Assembly: GCF_002093975.1 (NCBI RefSeq) | Contig: NZ_KZ084327.1 | Span: 163,978-227,977, forward strand | Reading direction: 5' to 3' | DNA: 64,000 nucleotides | Source of the DNA: Thermoactinospora rubra | Lineage (GTDB): Bacteria > Actinomycetota > Actinomycetes > Streptosporangiales > Streptosporangiaceae | Shown: positions 54,423-62,295 of the stretch, one piece after another | How positions within the stretch are numbered: position 1 is the stretch's first letter | Layout of the letters: each line of letters opens with the position of its first letter | Program-made: the position numbers and the translations under genes | The notes under the pieces: model-generated | What the model was told of the DNA's origin: nothing | What the model saw: the letters and a program-made list of their open reading frames with translations, nothing else | Database searches by the model: none

Positions 54423-54548
54423 CTATCCCTGCCGCCGCCAGGCCAGGGGCGAGTCCCCGGGCACGGCCTTTTCCTTATGCTGGCAATCGCACCAGGATCC
54501 GCCACGGCACTGCTCGTGCCGCCGCTCCTTGCAGGCTTCGCAGATCAC
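54423..54548 (-). CDS. 41-residue Cys-rich protein
   Basis: A minus-strand frame from GTG at 54548 encodes 41 residues beginning VICEACKERRHEQCRGG and continuing SWCDCQHK. The pattern CxxC-x6-C-x5-CxCxH suggests one zinc site, and it resembles short CxxC...CDCQH proteins I recall from other actinobacteria. The frame stays open upstream with further cysteines (PCRECKTGR) but has no earlier start. GGACGG lies very close to the GTG. It is divergent from the DinB-like gene, 23 bases away, so any promoter must overlap that gene. Confidence 0.5.
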   Translation of the reverse strand: MICEACKERRHEQCRGGSWCDCQHKEKAVPGDSPLAWRRQG

Positions 54549-54571
54549 CCGTCCAGTCTTACACTCCCGGC

Positions 54572-55366
54572 ATGGATCTGCTGGCCGAGCTGCTGAAGGA
54601 TCTGCGCGAGGAGACCGCCTCGCTCGAACGGCTCCTCGCGCCGCTGCGGCCGGGCCAGTGGGAGCTGCCCACGCCCGCCGAGGGGTGGGCGATCCGCGAC
54701 CAGGTCGGGCACCTGGCCTGGTTCGACGAGGCGGCGACGCGGGCGGTGGCCGACCCGGCCGGGTTCAGAAAGACGCTGCCGGCCGTGGCAGAGACCTTCG
54801 TGGACGAGCTGGCCGAGCAGGCGCGGTCCATCCCCGTCGAGGGCGTGCTGGAGTGGTTCCGCCGCGCCCGGGCCACGATGCTGGAGACCTTCGCCACGCT
54901 CGGGCCGAAGGACCGCGTCCCGTGGTACGGGCCCGACATGTCGGCCGCCTCCTTCGTCACGGCGCGGCTGATGGAGACCTGGGCGCACGGCGAGGACGTG
55001 GCCGGCGCGCTGGGCGTCGCCAGGCCGCCGACCGCCCGGCTGCGCCACGTGGCGGCCCTGGGCGTCAGGGCCATGCCGTACGGCTTCGCCGTACGCGGCC
55101 TGCCCGTGCCGACCGAGCCGGTCAGGGTCGAGCTGACGATGCCCGACGGGTCGCGGTGGAGCGCCGGCCCGCCGGACGCCGCCGACCGGGTGACGGGCTC
55201 CATGCTGGACTTCTGCCTGCTGGTCACGCAGCGCGTCCACCGCGACGACACGGACCTGGAGGCCCAAGGCGACACGGCCGTCGCGTGGCTGGGCGTGGCG
55301 CAGGCCTTCGCCGGGCCGCCGGGCAAGGGGAGACCTCCGGGGAGGTCTCAGGGGCATGCCGGATGA
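54572..55366 (+). CDS. TIGR03084-type DinB/mycothiol-isomerase-like metal-binding protein
   Basis: A 264-residue protein of the maleylpyruvate-isomerase/DinB superfamily. The four-helix bundle has RDQVGHLAWFDEAATRAV with the first metal His and LMETWAHGEDVAGALG with the later His residues; a C-terminal domain (about 170-264) follows. Family members are mycothiol-dependent or act on unknown small molecules; TIGR03084 members are uncharacterised. ATG at 54572 begins the helix MDLLAELLKDLREE. The frame stays open upstream, but that part belongs to the methyltransferase remnant. Confidence 0.85.
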   Translation: MDLLAELLKDLREETASLERLLAPLRPGQWELPTPAEGWAIRDQVGHLAWFDEAATRAVADPAGFRKTLPAVAETFVDELAEQARSIPVEGVLEWFRRARATMLETFATLGPKDRVPWYGPDMSAASFVTARLMETWAHGEDVAGALGVARPPTARLRHVAALGVRAMPYGFAVRGLPVPTEPVRVELTMPDGSRWSAGPPDAADRVTGSMLDFCLLVTQRVHRDDTDLEAQGDTAVAWLGVAQAFAGPPGKGRPPGRSQGHAG

Positions 55367-55398
55367 CCCGCCGCGAAACGGCCTGAGATGCTCGAGGT

Positions 55399-55779
55399 AT
55401 GCGGACAATCCTGAACGTCATCTGGCTGGTCTTCGCGGGGGTCTGGCTGGCCTTGGGCTACGCGCTCGCGGGGGTCGTCTGCTGCCTGCTGATCATCACG
55501 ATTCCCTTCGGCATCGCGTCCTTCCGCATCGCCGCCTACGCGCTGTGGCCGTTCGGGCGCACGGTCGTCCGCGACCCCGAAGCCGGGATCATGTCTGCCA
55601 TCGGCAACGTGATCTGGTGCGTGGTCGCCGGGATCTGGCTGGCCATCGGGCACGTCGTCACCTCGATCCCGCTGTTCCTGTCGATCATCGGCATCCCGCT
55701 GGGCGTGGCCAACCTCAAGATGATCCCGGTCTCGCTGTTGCCGCTGGGCGCGAGGATCGTCGACATCGACCGAGGGTAG
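55399..55779 (+). CDS. YccF-family membrane protein
   Basis: A 126-residue membrane protein with two copies of the YccF domain (DUF307), each a hydrophobic hairpin: VIWLVFAGVWLALGYALAG with ITIPFGIASFR, and VIWCVVAGIWLAIGHVV with IIGIPLGVANLK. The function is unknown; it is widespread in bacteria. It is probably the first of two membrane-protein genes on this strand, followed after 59 bases by the YihY/BrkB protein. Confidence 0.92.
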   Translation: MRTILNVIWLVFAGVWLALGYALAGVVCCLLIITIPFGIASFRIAAYALWPFGRTVVRDPEAGIMSAIGNVIWCVVAGIWLAIGHVVTSIPLFLSIIGIPLGVANLKMIPVSLLPLGARIVDIDRG

Positions 55780-55838
55780 GAGGCCCTCGCAAGGCCATAA
55801 GCTGGCCTGAAGGTCCGTACCAATACCCTGTGGGTGCC

Positions 55839-56780
55839 ATGACGTCCACCGAAGCGCGCACGCGGCCCGCCCGAGCCAAGCGGTCCGCCTTGCAGGAGGC
55901 CAGGGCCCGGTTGAGCGGGCTGCTCGACACCAAGCCCTGGGCGGTGGTGCGCGCCACGGTCAACGCGGGCGTCACCTACCGGGTCACCGGGCTGGCCGGG
56001 GAGGCGGCGTTCTTCGCGCTGCTGTCGCTGCCGCCGTTCGTACTGGGCCTGCTGGCGGTCCTGGCGCAGCTCAGCAACGTGCTCAACTCCGACACCGTGG
56101 CCGCCCTCTACGCCGGCGTGGTGGACCAGGCGCAGGTCGTCTTCACCCGCGACGCCATCGAGCAGGTGATCAAGCCGCTGCTGGACGACGTGCTGTACTC
56201 CGAGAGCAAGGTCCCGATCATCTCGCTCGGCTTCCTGCTGGCGCTGTGGTCGGGCTCGCGCGCCCTGTACGTCTACGTGGACCTCATCTCCGTGGCCTAC
56301 GGCCTGGGCGAGGAGCGCGGCATCGTCCGCACCCGCCTGATGTCCTTCGGGCTCTACATCGTCGCGCTGCTCATCGGCGTCGTCATCGCCCCGATCATGC
56401 TGATCGGCCCCGAGCTGCTCAAGCACGCCCTGTCGGGCTACGCCGTCCTCGTCGACCTGCTCTACTGGCCCATCGTCGTCACCGGCTCGGTGCTGTTCCT
56501 CACCATGCTCTACCACCTCAGCGTGCCGGTGCGGACCAGGTGGTACCGCGAGCTGCCCGGCGCGATCCTGGCCCTGTTCCTGTGGATCGTCTGCGCCGCG
56601 CTGCTGCGCGCCGTCCTGGCCTCCTGGCTCAGCCCCGCCTCGGTGTACGGCTCGCTGGCCGCCCCCATCGCCGTGCTGCTGTGGCTGTACATCACCGCGC
56701 TCGCCGTGCTGATCGGCGCGCTGCTGAATGCCGAGGCCGACCGGCTGTGGCCCAGCGCCGTCCGCAGGCCGTCACGCTGA
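55839..56780 (+). CDS. YihY/BrkB-family inner membrane protein
   Basis: A 313-residue membrane protein with about six helices. It matches the YihY/virulence-factor BrkB family: AGEAAFFALLSLPPFVLGLLA at the start (AGEAAFFALLSLP), LLALWSGSRALYVYVDLI in the middle, and the closing YGSLAAPIAVLLWLYITALAVLIGALLNAE (YGSLAAPIAVLLWLY, ALLNAE). It was once called ribonuclease BN, but that is not supported. Role unknown, possibly transport. A GTG three codons upstream of the ATG is an alternative start. Confidence 0.92.
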   Translation: MTSTEARTRPARAKRSALQEARARLSGLLDTKPWAVVRATVNAGVTYRVTGLAGEAAFFALLSLPPFVLGLLAVLAQLSNVLNSDTVAALYAGVVDQAQVVFTRDAIEQVIKPLLDDVLYSESKVPIISLGFLLALWSGSRALYVYVDLISVAYGLGEERGIVRTRLMSFGLYIVALLIGVVIAPIMLIGPELLKHALSGYAVLVDLLYWPIVVTGSVLFLTMLYHLSVPVRTRWYRELPGAILALFLWIVCAALLRAVLASWLSPASVYGSLAAPIAVLLWLYITALAVLIGALLNAEADRLWPSAVRRPSR

Positions 56781-56810
56781 GTTCCGGTGCGGGGTCCGAT
56801 ATCGTCTAGG

Positions 56811-56886
56811 CGTCGCGACTGGCGCACAGAGGTGGGGCACCACCGGGGAGCGGGAAGGGCGAAGGCCGAGCGCCTGGGTCTTCGCA
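56811..56886 (+). ncRNA. ZTP (pfl) riboswitch upstream of glyA
   Basis: The leader contains the conserved pfl blocks in order: CGCGACTGGCG, a P2 stem GGTGG...CCACC, GGGGAGCG, and after a short linker CGCCTGGGT. These form the Z(MP/TP)-binding RNA. Its ligand signals 10-formyl-THF shortage, and glyA (one-carbon supply) is a standard target. The start codon follows 26 bases after the last block, so control of translation or termination is possible. GATATCGTCTAGG just upstream may hold the -10 element. Confidence 0.88.
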
Positions 56887-56911
56887 GGATGTCAAGGATG
56901 ACAGGAGCGTC

Positions 56912-58165
<1,254 letters not shown>

Positions 58166-58190
58166 TCGCACGCTCGCCGCACCGGGCATG

Positions 58191-58227
58191 AGGAGCGGGG
58201 CCGGGCCTGTGGTCCGGCCCCGCTCCT
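58191..58227 (+). terminator. terminator of glyA
   Basis: AGGAGCGGGGCCGG (58191-58204) and CCGGCCCCGCTCCT (58214-58227) form a perfect 14-base stem around a 9-base loop, ending in TT. It lies 26 bases after the glyA stop. Confidence 0.88.
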
Positions 58228-58318
58228 TGCTCCAGCCGTGGCGCGAAAACCAGTCGCAGGGCCGGATGACGGGCCGGTAGCCTTGCGGCGGGCAAGTCGA
58301 TCGAGGAGGTGAGGACTT

Positions 58319-58381
58319 ATGCGGGTCGTCGGCTGCCGCCTGCCCACGATCAACAAGTCCAACCTCCGGGTGCCCGCCTAG
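58319..58381 (+). CDS. 20-residue peptide upstream of rsgA, candidate leader peptide
   Basis: A short reading frame, MRVVGCRLPTINKSNLRVPA, with a very strong ribosome binding site (AGGAGGTGAGG, 58304-58314). It ends 26 bases before the first rsgA start. Between them lies the hairpin 58385-58411, whose 3' arm includes the rsgA GTG and the binding site for the TTG at 58420. Translation of the peptide could therefore open or close rsgA. The peptide matches nothing I know. Confidence 0.45.
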   Translation: MRVVGCRLPTINKSNLRVPA

Positions 58382-58384
58382 CCG

Positions 58385-58411
58385 ACACCCGGGTTGTCAA
58401 CCCAAGGGTGT
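58385..58411 (+). promoter_or_regulatory. hairpin at the rsgA translation start
   Basis: ACACCC-GGGTT pairs with AACCC-(AA)-GGGTGT around the loop GTC, giving 11 pairs with a 2-base bulge. The 3' arm covers AAGGGTG and the GTG at 58408. Confidence 0.5.
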
Positions 58412-59520
58412 GTTCACCGTTGTCTTATGATCTTTCCCTGCTCGGCTGGAACGAGTCTCTCGCCGCCGGGCTGCCCGTCGACACCGTCCCGGCGAGGGTC
58501 GCGCGGGTCGACCGCGGCGCCGCCGAGGTGATCGCCGCTGACGGGCTCCACCACGTCAAGTACGGCGCGCAGGTCCGGCGCGCCTCCGCCCAGGACCCCG
58601 TCGCCCTGCCGTGCGTGGGCGACTGGGCCGCGCTCAGGCACCTTCCCGAGGGCCGCCACGAGCTGCACGCCCTGCTGCCCCGCCGTACCGCCTTCGTCCG
58701 GGGCGGCGTGAGCCGCGACTCCGTCGCCGGGCTGTCGGGCGACGGCCAGGGCCAGGTGCTGGCCGCGAACGTCGACGTCGTGTTCGTGGCCGAGCCGTCC
58801 ATGCACGCCACGGACTTCGCCGACCTGGGCCGCATCGAGCGGCTCGTCGCCCTGGCCTGGGAGAGCGGCGGGACGCCCGTGGTGCTGGTCACCAAGTCCG
58901 ACCTGTTCGAGCAGGGCCTGGAGGACCTGCTCGCGGACGTGCGCACGGCCGCGCCCGGGGTGGACGTGCACGCCGTGTCGTCGCTCCACGGCGACGGCGT
59001 GGAGCTGGTGCGCGGCTACCTGGCGGGCTCCCGCACGGCCGTGATCCTCGGCCCGTCGGGAGCCGGCAAGTCGACGCTGGTCAACGCGCTGGCCGGGGAG
59101 GCCGTCATGGAGACCCAGCAGGTGCGGGCGGCCGACGGGCGGGGCCGCCACACGACGGTGCACCGGGAGCTCATCCCGCTGCCCGGCGGCGGGCTCGTCA
59201 TCGACACGCCCGGCATCCGCCGGGTGGGCCTGTACGGCGTCTCCGACGGCGTCGACCGGGTCTTCGCCGACATCGAGGAGCTGGCCGGGCACTGCCGGTT
59301 CGACGACTGCGCGCACGACGCGGAGCCTGGCTGTGCCGTCCGGGCCGCCCTGGACAGCGGGGAGCTGCCCGAGCGGCGCCTGGAGAGCTGGCGCAAGCTG
59401 CAGCGCGAGGCCGCGTGGATGGCCGCCCGCTCCGACGCGCGGCTGCGCAAGGAGCAGCAGAACCGGTGGAAGGCGATCAGCAAGGAGATGAGGCGCCACT
59501 ACCGCAGCCGCGGGATGTGA
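58408..59520 (+). CDS. rsgA: ribosome small subunit-dependent GTPase A
   Basis: A GTPase of 370 residues (GTG 58408) or 366 (TTG 58420) with the circularly permuted order of RsgA: an OB-fold N-domain, G4 TKSD in VVLVTKSDLFEQ, then G1 GPSGAGKST, G2 region GRGRHTT, G3 DTPGIRRVGL, and a C-terminal zinc site CRFDDCAHDAEPGC. It helps mature the 30S subunit and releases with GTP hydrolysis. Homologues begin near SYDLSLLGWNESL, which favours 58408 or 58420 over upstream codons to 58309. Confidence 0.93.
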   Translation: MCSPLSYDLSLLGWNESLAAGLPVDTVPARVARVDRGAAEVIAADGLHHVKYGAQVRRASAQDPVALPCVGDWAALRHLPEGRHELHALLPRRTAFVRGGVSRDSVAGLSGDGQGQVLAANVDVVFVAEPSMHATDFADLGRIERLVALAWESGGTPVVLVTKSDLFEQGLEDLLADVRTAAPGVDVHAVSSLHGDGVELVRGYLAGSRTAVILGPSGAGKSTLVNALAGEAVMETQQVRAADGRGRHTTVHRELIPLPGGGLVIDTPGIRRVGLYGVSDGVDRVFADIEELAGHCRFDDCAHDAEPGCAVRAALDSGELPERRLESWRKLQREAAWMAARSDARLRKEQQNRWKAISKEMRRHYRSRGM

Positions 59521-59544
59521 CGAGCGTGTGGGCGGGGCCTGGCG

Positions 59545-59994
59545 TCAGCGCAGGACCGCCCACACCCGCTTGCCGCCGCCGGTCGTCGGATACCAGCCCC
59601 AGCACAGCGACAGGGCCTGGACCAGGTGCAGGCCCCTGCCGTACTCGGCGAAGCAGTCGGCGTCGACGGCGGCGGGCGGGTCGCCGCCGGGGTCGCTGAC
59701 CGCACAGGCGACGTGGCCGCCCCGCACCACCAGCGCCAGGCTCAGCGCGCCGCCGCCGTGCCGGATGGCGTTGGTGACCAGCTCGGAGACCACGAGCTGG
59801 GTGTCGCAGATCGCCTCGGGGACCTCCCACTCACGCAGCGCCGTGGCGACGAACATGCGCGCCACGGAGACGGGCACCGGGCGCTCGAAGACGGCCAGAT
59901 GCCCCTCGGGGTCGGTGTCGCACAGCACCGCCTGCAACCACGGAGGAGGGGCCGGCCCGGTGGCGGCTTGCGAGCGTGCGGCGGAGGTTGTCAT
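59545..59994 (-). CDS. anti-sigma-type serine kinase (HATPase_c domain protein)
   Basis: A 149-residue ATP-binding protein of the RsbW/SpoIIAB-like family (HATPase_c_2). The N box reads VVSELVTNAIRHGGG and the G1-like segment is VSDPGGDPP; a weak third box GRGLHLVQAL closes the site. Such proteins in actinomycetes often accompany an XRE regulator and a DUF397 protein, as in the whiJ system. Here a DUF397 gene lies 260 bases away on the other strand. The partner sigma factor or anti-anti-sigma factor is not visible. Confidence 0.88.
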   Translation of the reverse strand: MTTSAARSQAATGPAPPPWLQAVLCDTDPEGHLAVFERPVPVSVARMFVATALREWEVPEAICDTQLVVSELVTNAIRHGGGALSLALVVRGGHVACAVSDPGGDPPAAVDADCFAEYGRGLHLVQALSLCWGWYPTTGGGKRVWAVLR

Positions 59995-60097
59995 GGGGTC
60001 CCCGGAGGCGTGGGCTGGGGGTGATCTCAGTGACCATACTTACGGCGGGGACCGAGTGATGCAAGACTTTTCATGATTTACCCGTGCAAATTCCACA

Positions 60098-60107
60098 TGC
60101 ACGTGCA
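60098..60107 (+). promoter_or_regulatory. palindrome TGCACGTGCA, copy 1
   Basis: A perfect 10-base palindrome in the region upstream of the DUF397 gene and the divergent kinase gene. An identical copy lies exactly 120 bases downstream at 60218. Candidate regulator binding sites. Confidence 0.4.
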
Positions 60108-60178
60108 CCTGGCGCTCCAATGGCAGCGCTCTCAAAACGGCGACAAATCGGGCATAGTGCTCAGGAGTTTTGGGCATT

Positions 60179-60202
60179 CACCATCCCAAGATCGGGATGG
60201 TG
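60179..60202 (+). promoter_or_regulatory. inverted repeat CACCATCCC/GGGATGGTG
   Basis: CACCATCCC and GGGATGGTG are perfect 9-base complements around AAGATC. It lies between the two TGCACGTGCA copies, 51 bases upstream of the DUF397 start. Confidence 0.45.
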
Positions 60203-60217
60203 CCCTATCCTCGCGAT

Positions 60218-60227
60218 TGCACGTGCA
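60218..60227 (+). promoter_or_regulatory. palindrome TGCACGTGCA, copy 2
   Basis: Identical to the copy at 60098. It lies 26 bases upstream of the DUF397 start codon, after a possible -10 (TATCCT at 60206). Confidence 0.4.
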
Positions 60228-60253
60228 TCGGCAAATGCGAGGAGTATCCCCTC

Positions 60254-60478
60254 ATGCAGGGCATCCATAACGGCATGAGCGCCAGCCGGCTCCGCGTCGC
60301 CTGGCGCAAGAGCACCCACGGGAAGCCGAGCGTGGAGCTCGCGCGCCTGCCGTCGGGCGAGGTCGCCATGCGCAACTCCCGCCACCCCGACGGTCCGGTC
60401 CTGGTGTACACGCGGGCCGAGATCGAGGCCTTCGTGCTGGGGACCAAGGACGGGGAGTTCGACGACCTCATCGCCTGA
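60254..60478 (+). CDS. DUF397 domain protein
   Basis: A 74-residue DUF397 protein: VAWRKSTHGKPSVELARL, then MRNSRHPDGPVLVYTRAEIEAFVLG and a final GEFDDLIA (segments shown in part). DUF397 proteins are small partners of XRE-family regulators and of HATPase proteins in actinomycete development and antibiotic control. No XRE gene is next to it, which is unusual. ATG at 60254 has GAGGAG about 9 bases upstream; in-frame codons back to 60170 are open but cross the palindrome. Confidence 0.85.
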   Translation: MQGIHNGMSASRLRVAWRKSTHGKPSVELARLPSGEVAMRNSRHPDGPVLVYTRAEIEAFVLGTKDGEFDDLIA

Positions 60479-60544
60479 GCGGCCGCCTTTCGGGTACGGC
60501 CCCGCCGTACCGGAGCGGCCCCTCATCGCGCCCCTTGCAGCGTG

Positions 60545-60578
60545 AAGGCCGCCTCGCCTGGTCGGGCGAGGCGGCCTT
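60545..60578. terminator. bidirectional terminator between DUF397 and WhiB genes
   Basis: AAGGCCGCCTCGCC and GGCGAGGCGGCCTT form a perfect 14-base stem around TGGTCG. It lies between two convergent genes and can end transcription from both sides (A-tract on one side, TT on the other). Confidence 0.8.
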
Positions 60579-60670
60579 CGGGCTGTCCGCTGGAGGATGC
60601 GGGCCTGGCAGGGGGTCACGCGCGCATGGCGCAGCGCCGTGGGCGCGCCGTGACGGCCAGGGTGAGAGCC

Positions 60671-60742
60671 TGATCAAGCAGTTGTCCCGACCGGGTTCGC
60701 GCACGCCGTACGGCATGCGTCATCGGGACAACTGCGCGATCA
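60671..60742. repeat. 20-base inverted repeat with inner hairpin
   Basis: TGATCAAGCAGTTGTCCCGA (60671-60690) and TCGGGACAACTGCGCGATCA (60723-60742) are complementary at 18 of 20 positions, 13 of them contiguous. The 32-base spacer contains the self-complementary GCCGTACGGC. It lies just downstream of the WhiB stop (minus strand) and may be its terminator, or a remnant of a small mobile element. Confidence 0.55.
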
Positions 60743-60770
60743 CGCTTGGAGCAGATCGTGCCGGGAGAAC

Positions 60771-61085
60771 TCAGGCGACGGCGGTGATGCCGGCGCTGGC
60801 GGCGCGGCGCATGCGGCGGCGACGCTCGGAAGCGCGCTCGTCCTCGTTGAGGCCGCCCCACACGCCGTACTTCTCCGGACGGGACAGAGCGTAGTCCAGG
60901 CACTCGGTGCGCACGGGGCACTGGGCGCAAATGGCCTTGGCCTTCCGCTCGCGCGTTTCACGCTCGGGCTGCCGCTCGCCGTCGGGACCGAAGAAGAGCA
61001 CGAGGTCCTCACCCCGGCACGCGGCATCATCCTGCCAACCCCAGCTGGGGCGCGGGCGGGCGAGCTGCCGACGTACCTGAGACAT
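60771..61085 (-). CDS. WhiB-family iron-sulfur transcription regulator
   Basis: A 104-residue Wbl protein. The four cluster cysteines are at 23, 53, 56 and 62 (AACRGED, AICAQCPVRTEC), followed by the turn motif YGVWGGLNEDER and a basic C-terminal tail RRRRMRRA for DNA contact. The cluster reacts to O2 or NO in family members, and Wbl proteins act with the principal sigma factor. ATG at 61085 follows GAAGGTGG; the in-frame start at 61130 is less likely. Which of the Wbl classes it belongs to cannot be decided with confidence. Confidence 0.93.
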   Translation of the reverse strand: MSQVRRQLARPRPSWGWQDDAACRGEDLVLFFGPDGERQPERETRERKAKAICAQCPVRTECLDYALSRPEKYGVWGGLNEDERASERRRRMRRAASAGITAVA

Positions 61086-61186
61086 GAGAAAACCACCTTC
61101 GTGAGAGGTATTTCGGTTAATGAGCCGCATTGGACGCTTATGGCGTCACTGGTCCAACGCAAGGTGTGGCCGGGATGTTCCCCCGT

Positions 61187-62101
61187 CTAGGCCGGCACCG
61201 GCGTGACGTACCGCACACGCGCGAGCGCGTCCAGCGACACCAGCCGGTAGGTCGTGATCGTCTCGGCACAAGCCGTGCCGCACGGAGCTTGTAGCACCGC
61301 CGGCTCAACCACGACCTGGAACAGCACGTCACCGCAGCGCACGATCGCTTCGGTGGCGTTGCCAGCCAACCTGGAGGATTCCACGGCCACTCCGCCGACC
61401 GACAATTCACCCGAGTGGATCCGGGCGAAATGCTCGGCGGCTTGCAATGGCTCAGGGATGCCTGCGCGTCCCCGGTAACGGTCGAGGCAGACCTCGCCCG
61501 ACCGGTACGCGTTAGCCGCCGCCAACGCGGCAGCCTGAGACATGCTGCCGTAATACAGCCCGTGTGGCAAGCACACGAGGTTGGCGGCGTAGAGATCGCC
61601 GCCAACGTGTGACGTTTCCCATACTCTGTCGGGCCAAATCTCCGCCAGCGACCGAGCGATGGGGCGTCCAATGCGGGCGCAGCACGCATTGCGCTTGGCG
61701 TGCGTGCAGACCAGAAATACCGGCTCGTCTTCAAGTATGCAGGACTCTGGGACCACTCCGGCCATCAGCGCGTCCATATCAAGATCATCCGGACCTGCGA
61801 CGATGCCGCTCGCGAGCCAGGGCTCGGGGCCGGAGGAGTGCGCCACTATCACACGGACCCCCTGGTGCGCCGGGCGGGTCCGCCTTCCGGGGCGGCGGAT
61901 CAGCTGGGGCCTGACGCCGTGTTCGAGGGCTCTCCTGACGAGCTTGGCGATCGTGTCGGGGAGGGCGGTGTTCTCCACCCGGTCCGCCCATGGGCCGGTG
62001 TACTCCATCAGCAGCCACGTCCGGGCGCCCACCGTCGCGCTGGCGAAGACGGGCAGGGCGCCGGTGTGGCACCCGTCCGGGTGGTCGCAACCCCTGGGCA
62101 C
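61187..62101 (-). CDS. sucrase/ferredoxin-like family protein
   Basis: A 304-residue protein of the sucraseferredoxin-like family (PF06999), a thioredoxin-fold 2Fe-2S ferredoxin relative. Conserved parts are WLLMEYTGPWAD, VCTHAKRNACCARIGRPIA, ETSHVGGDLYAANLVCLPHGLYYG (in parts: SHVGGDLYAANLV, CLPHGLYYG) and the C-terminal VVVEPAVLQAPCGTACAE. The start is the GTG at 62101 after AGAAGGGA. A near-consensus iron box lies 29 bases upstream, so it is probably repressed when iron is plentiful. A role in electron supply, for example to siderophore-iron reduction, is inferred. Confidence 0.88.
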   Translation of the reverse strand: MPRGCDHPDGCHTGALPVFASATVGARTWLLMEYTGPWADRVENTALPDTIAKLVRRALEHGVRPQLIRRPGRRTRPAHQGVRVIVAHSSGPEPWLASGIVAGPDDLDMDALMAGVVPESCILEDEPVFLVCTHAKRNACCARIGRPIARSLAEIWPDRVWETSHVGGDLYAANLVCLPHGLYYGSMSQAAALAAANAYRSGEVCLDRYRGRAGIPEPLQAAEHFARIHSGELSVGGVAVESSRLAGNATEAIVRCGDVLFQVVVEPAVLQAPCGTACAETITTYRLVSLDALARVRYVTPVPA

Positions 62102-62129
62102 GTCGTTCCCTTCTCGTCGGCGGATGAAC

Positions 62130-62148
62130 TTAGGGAAGCCTAACCTAT
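62130..62148 (-). promoter_or_regulatory. iron box (DtxR/IdeR-type operator)
   Basis: TTAGGGAAGCCTAACCTAT matches the 19-base DtxR/IdeR/DmdR consensus TTAGGTTAGCCTAACCTAA at 16 positions. It is upstream of the sucrase/ferredoxin-like gene and within an AT-richer stretch, as expected of a promoter operator. Confidence 0.8.
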
Positions 62149-62295
62149 TGATCGCGTGGGCGTTGCGGAGATCCCGGGAACACGCCGATGCCCGCCGTGG
62201 GTGGCTTGCCGCCGCCCCGGAGCGTGCTCTCCTCAGGGTGCGGGCGAGTCCGAGTGAGGTCAGCGGGAGGGCGGCCCTGGAGGGTGCGGGCGGGG

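Noticed and set aside
55224..55421. Small minus-strand frame near the YccF start
   Set aside because: No ribosome binding site and arginine/proline-rich composition typical of a shadow.
60479..60770. tRNA or small RNA gene in the GC-rich hairpin region
   Set aside because: No T-loop GGTTCRANNCC with a matching acceptor stem was found; the hairpins are explained as terminators or inverted repeats.
61128..61159. Dyad GCATTGGAC/GTCCAACGC between the WhiB and sucrase/ferredoxin genes as an operator
   Set aside because: It has one mismatch, and its position fits a terminator of the minus-strand gene as well as a WhiB operator; not enough to call either.
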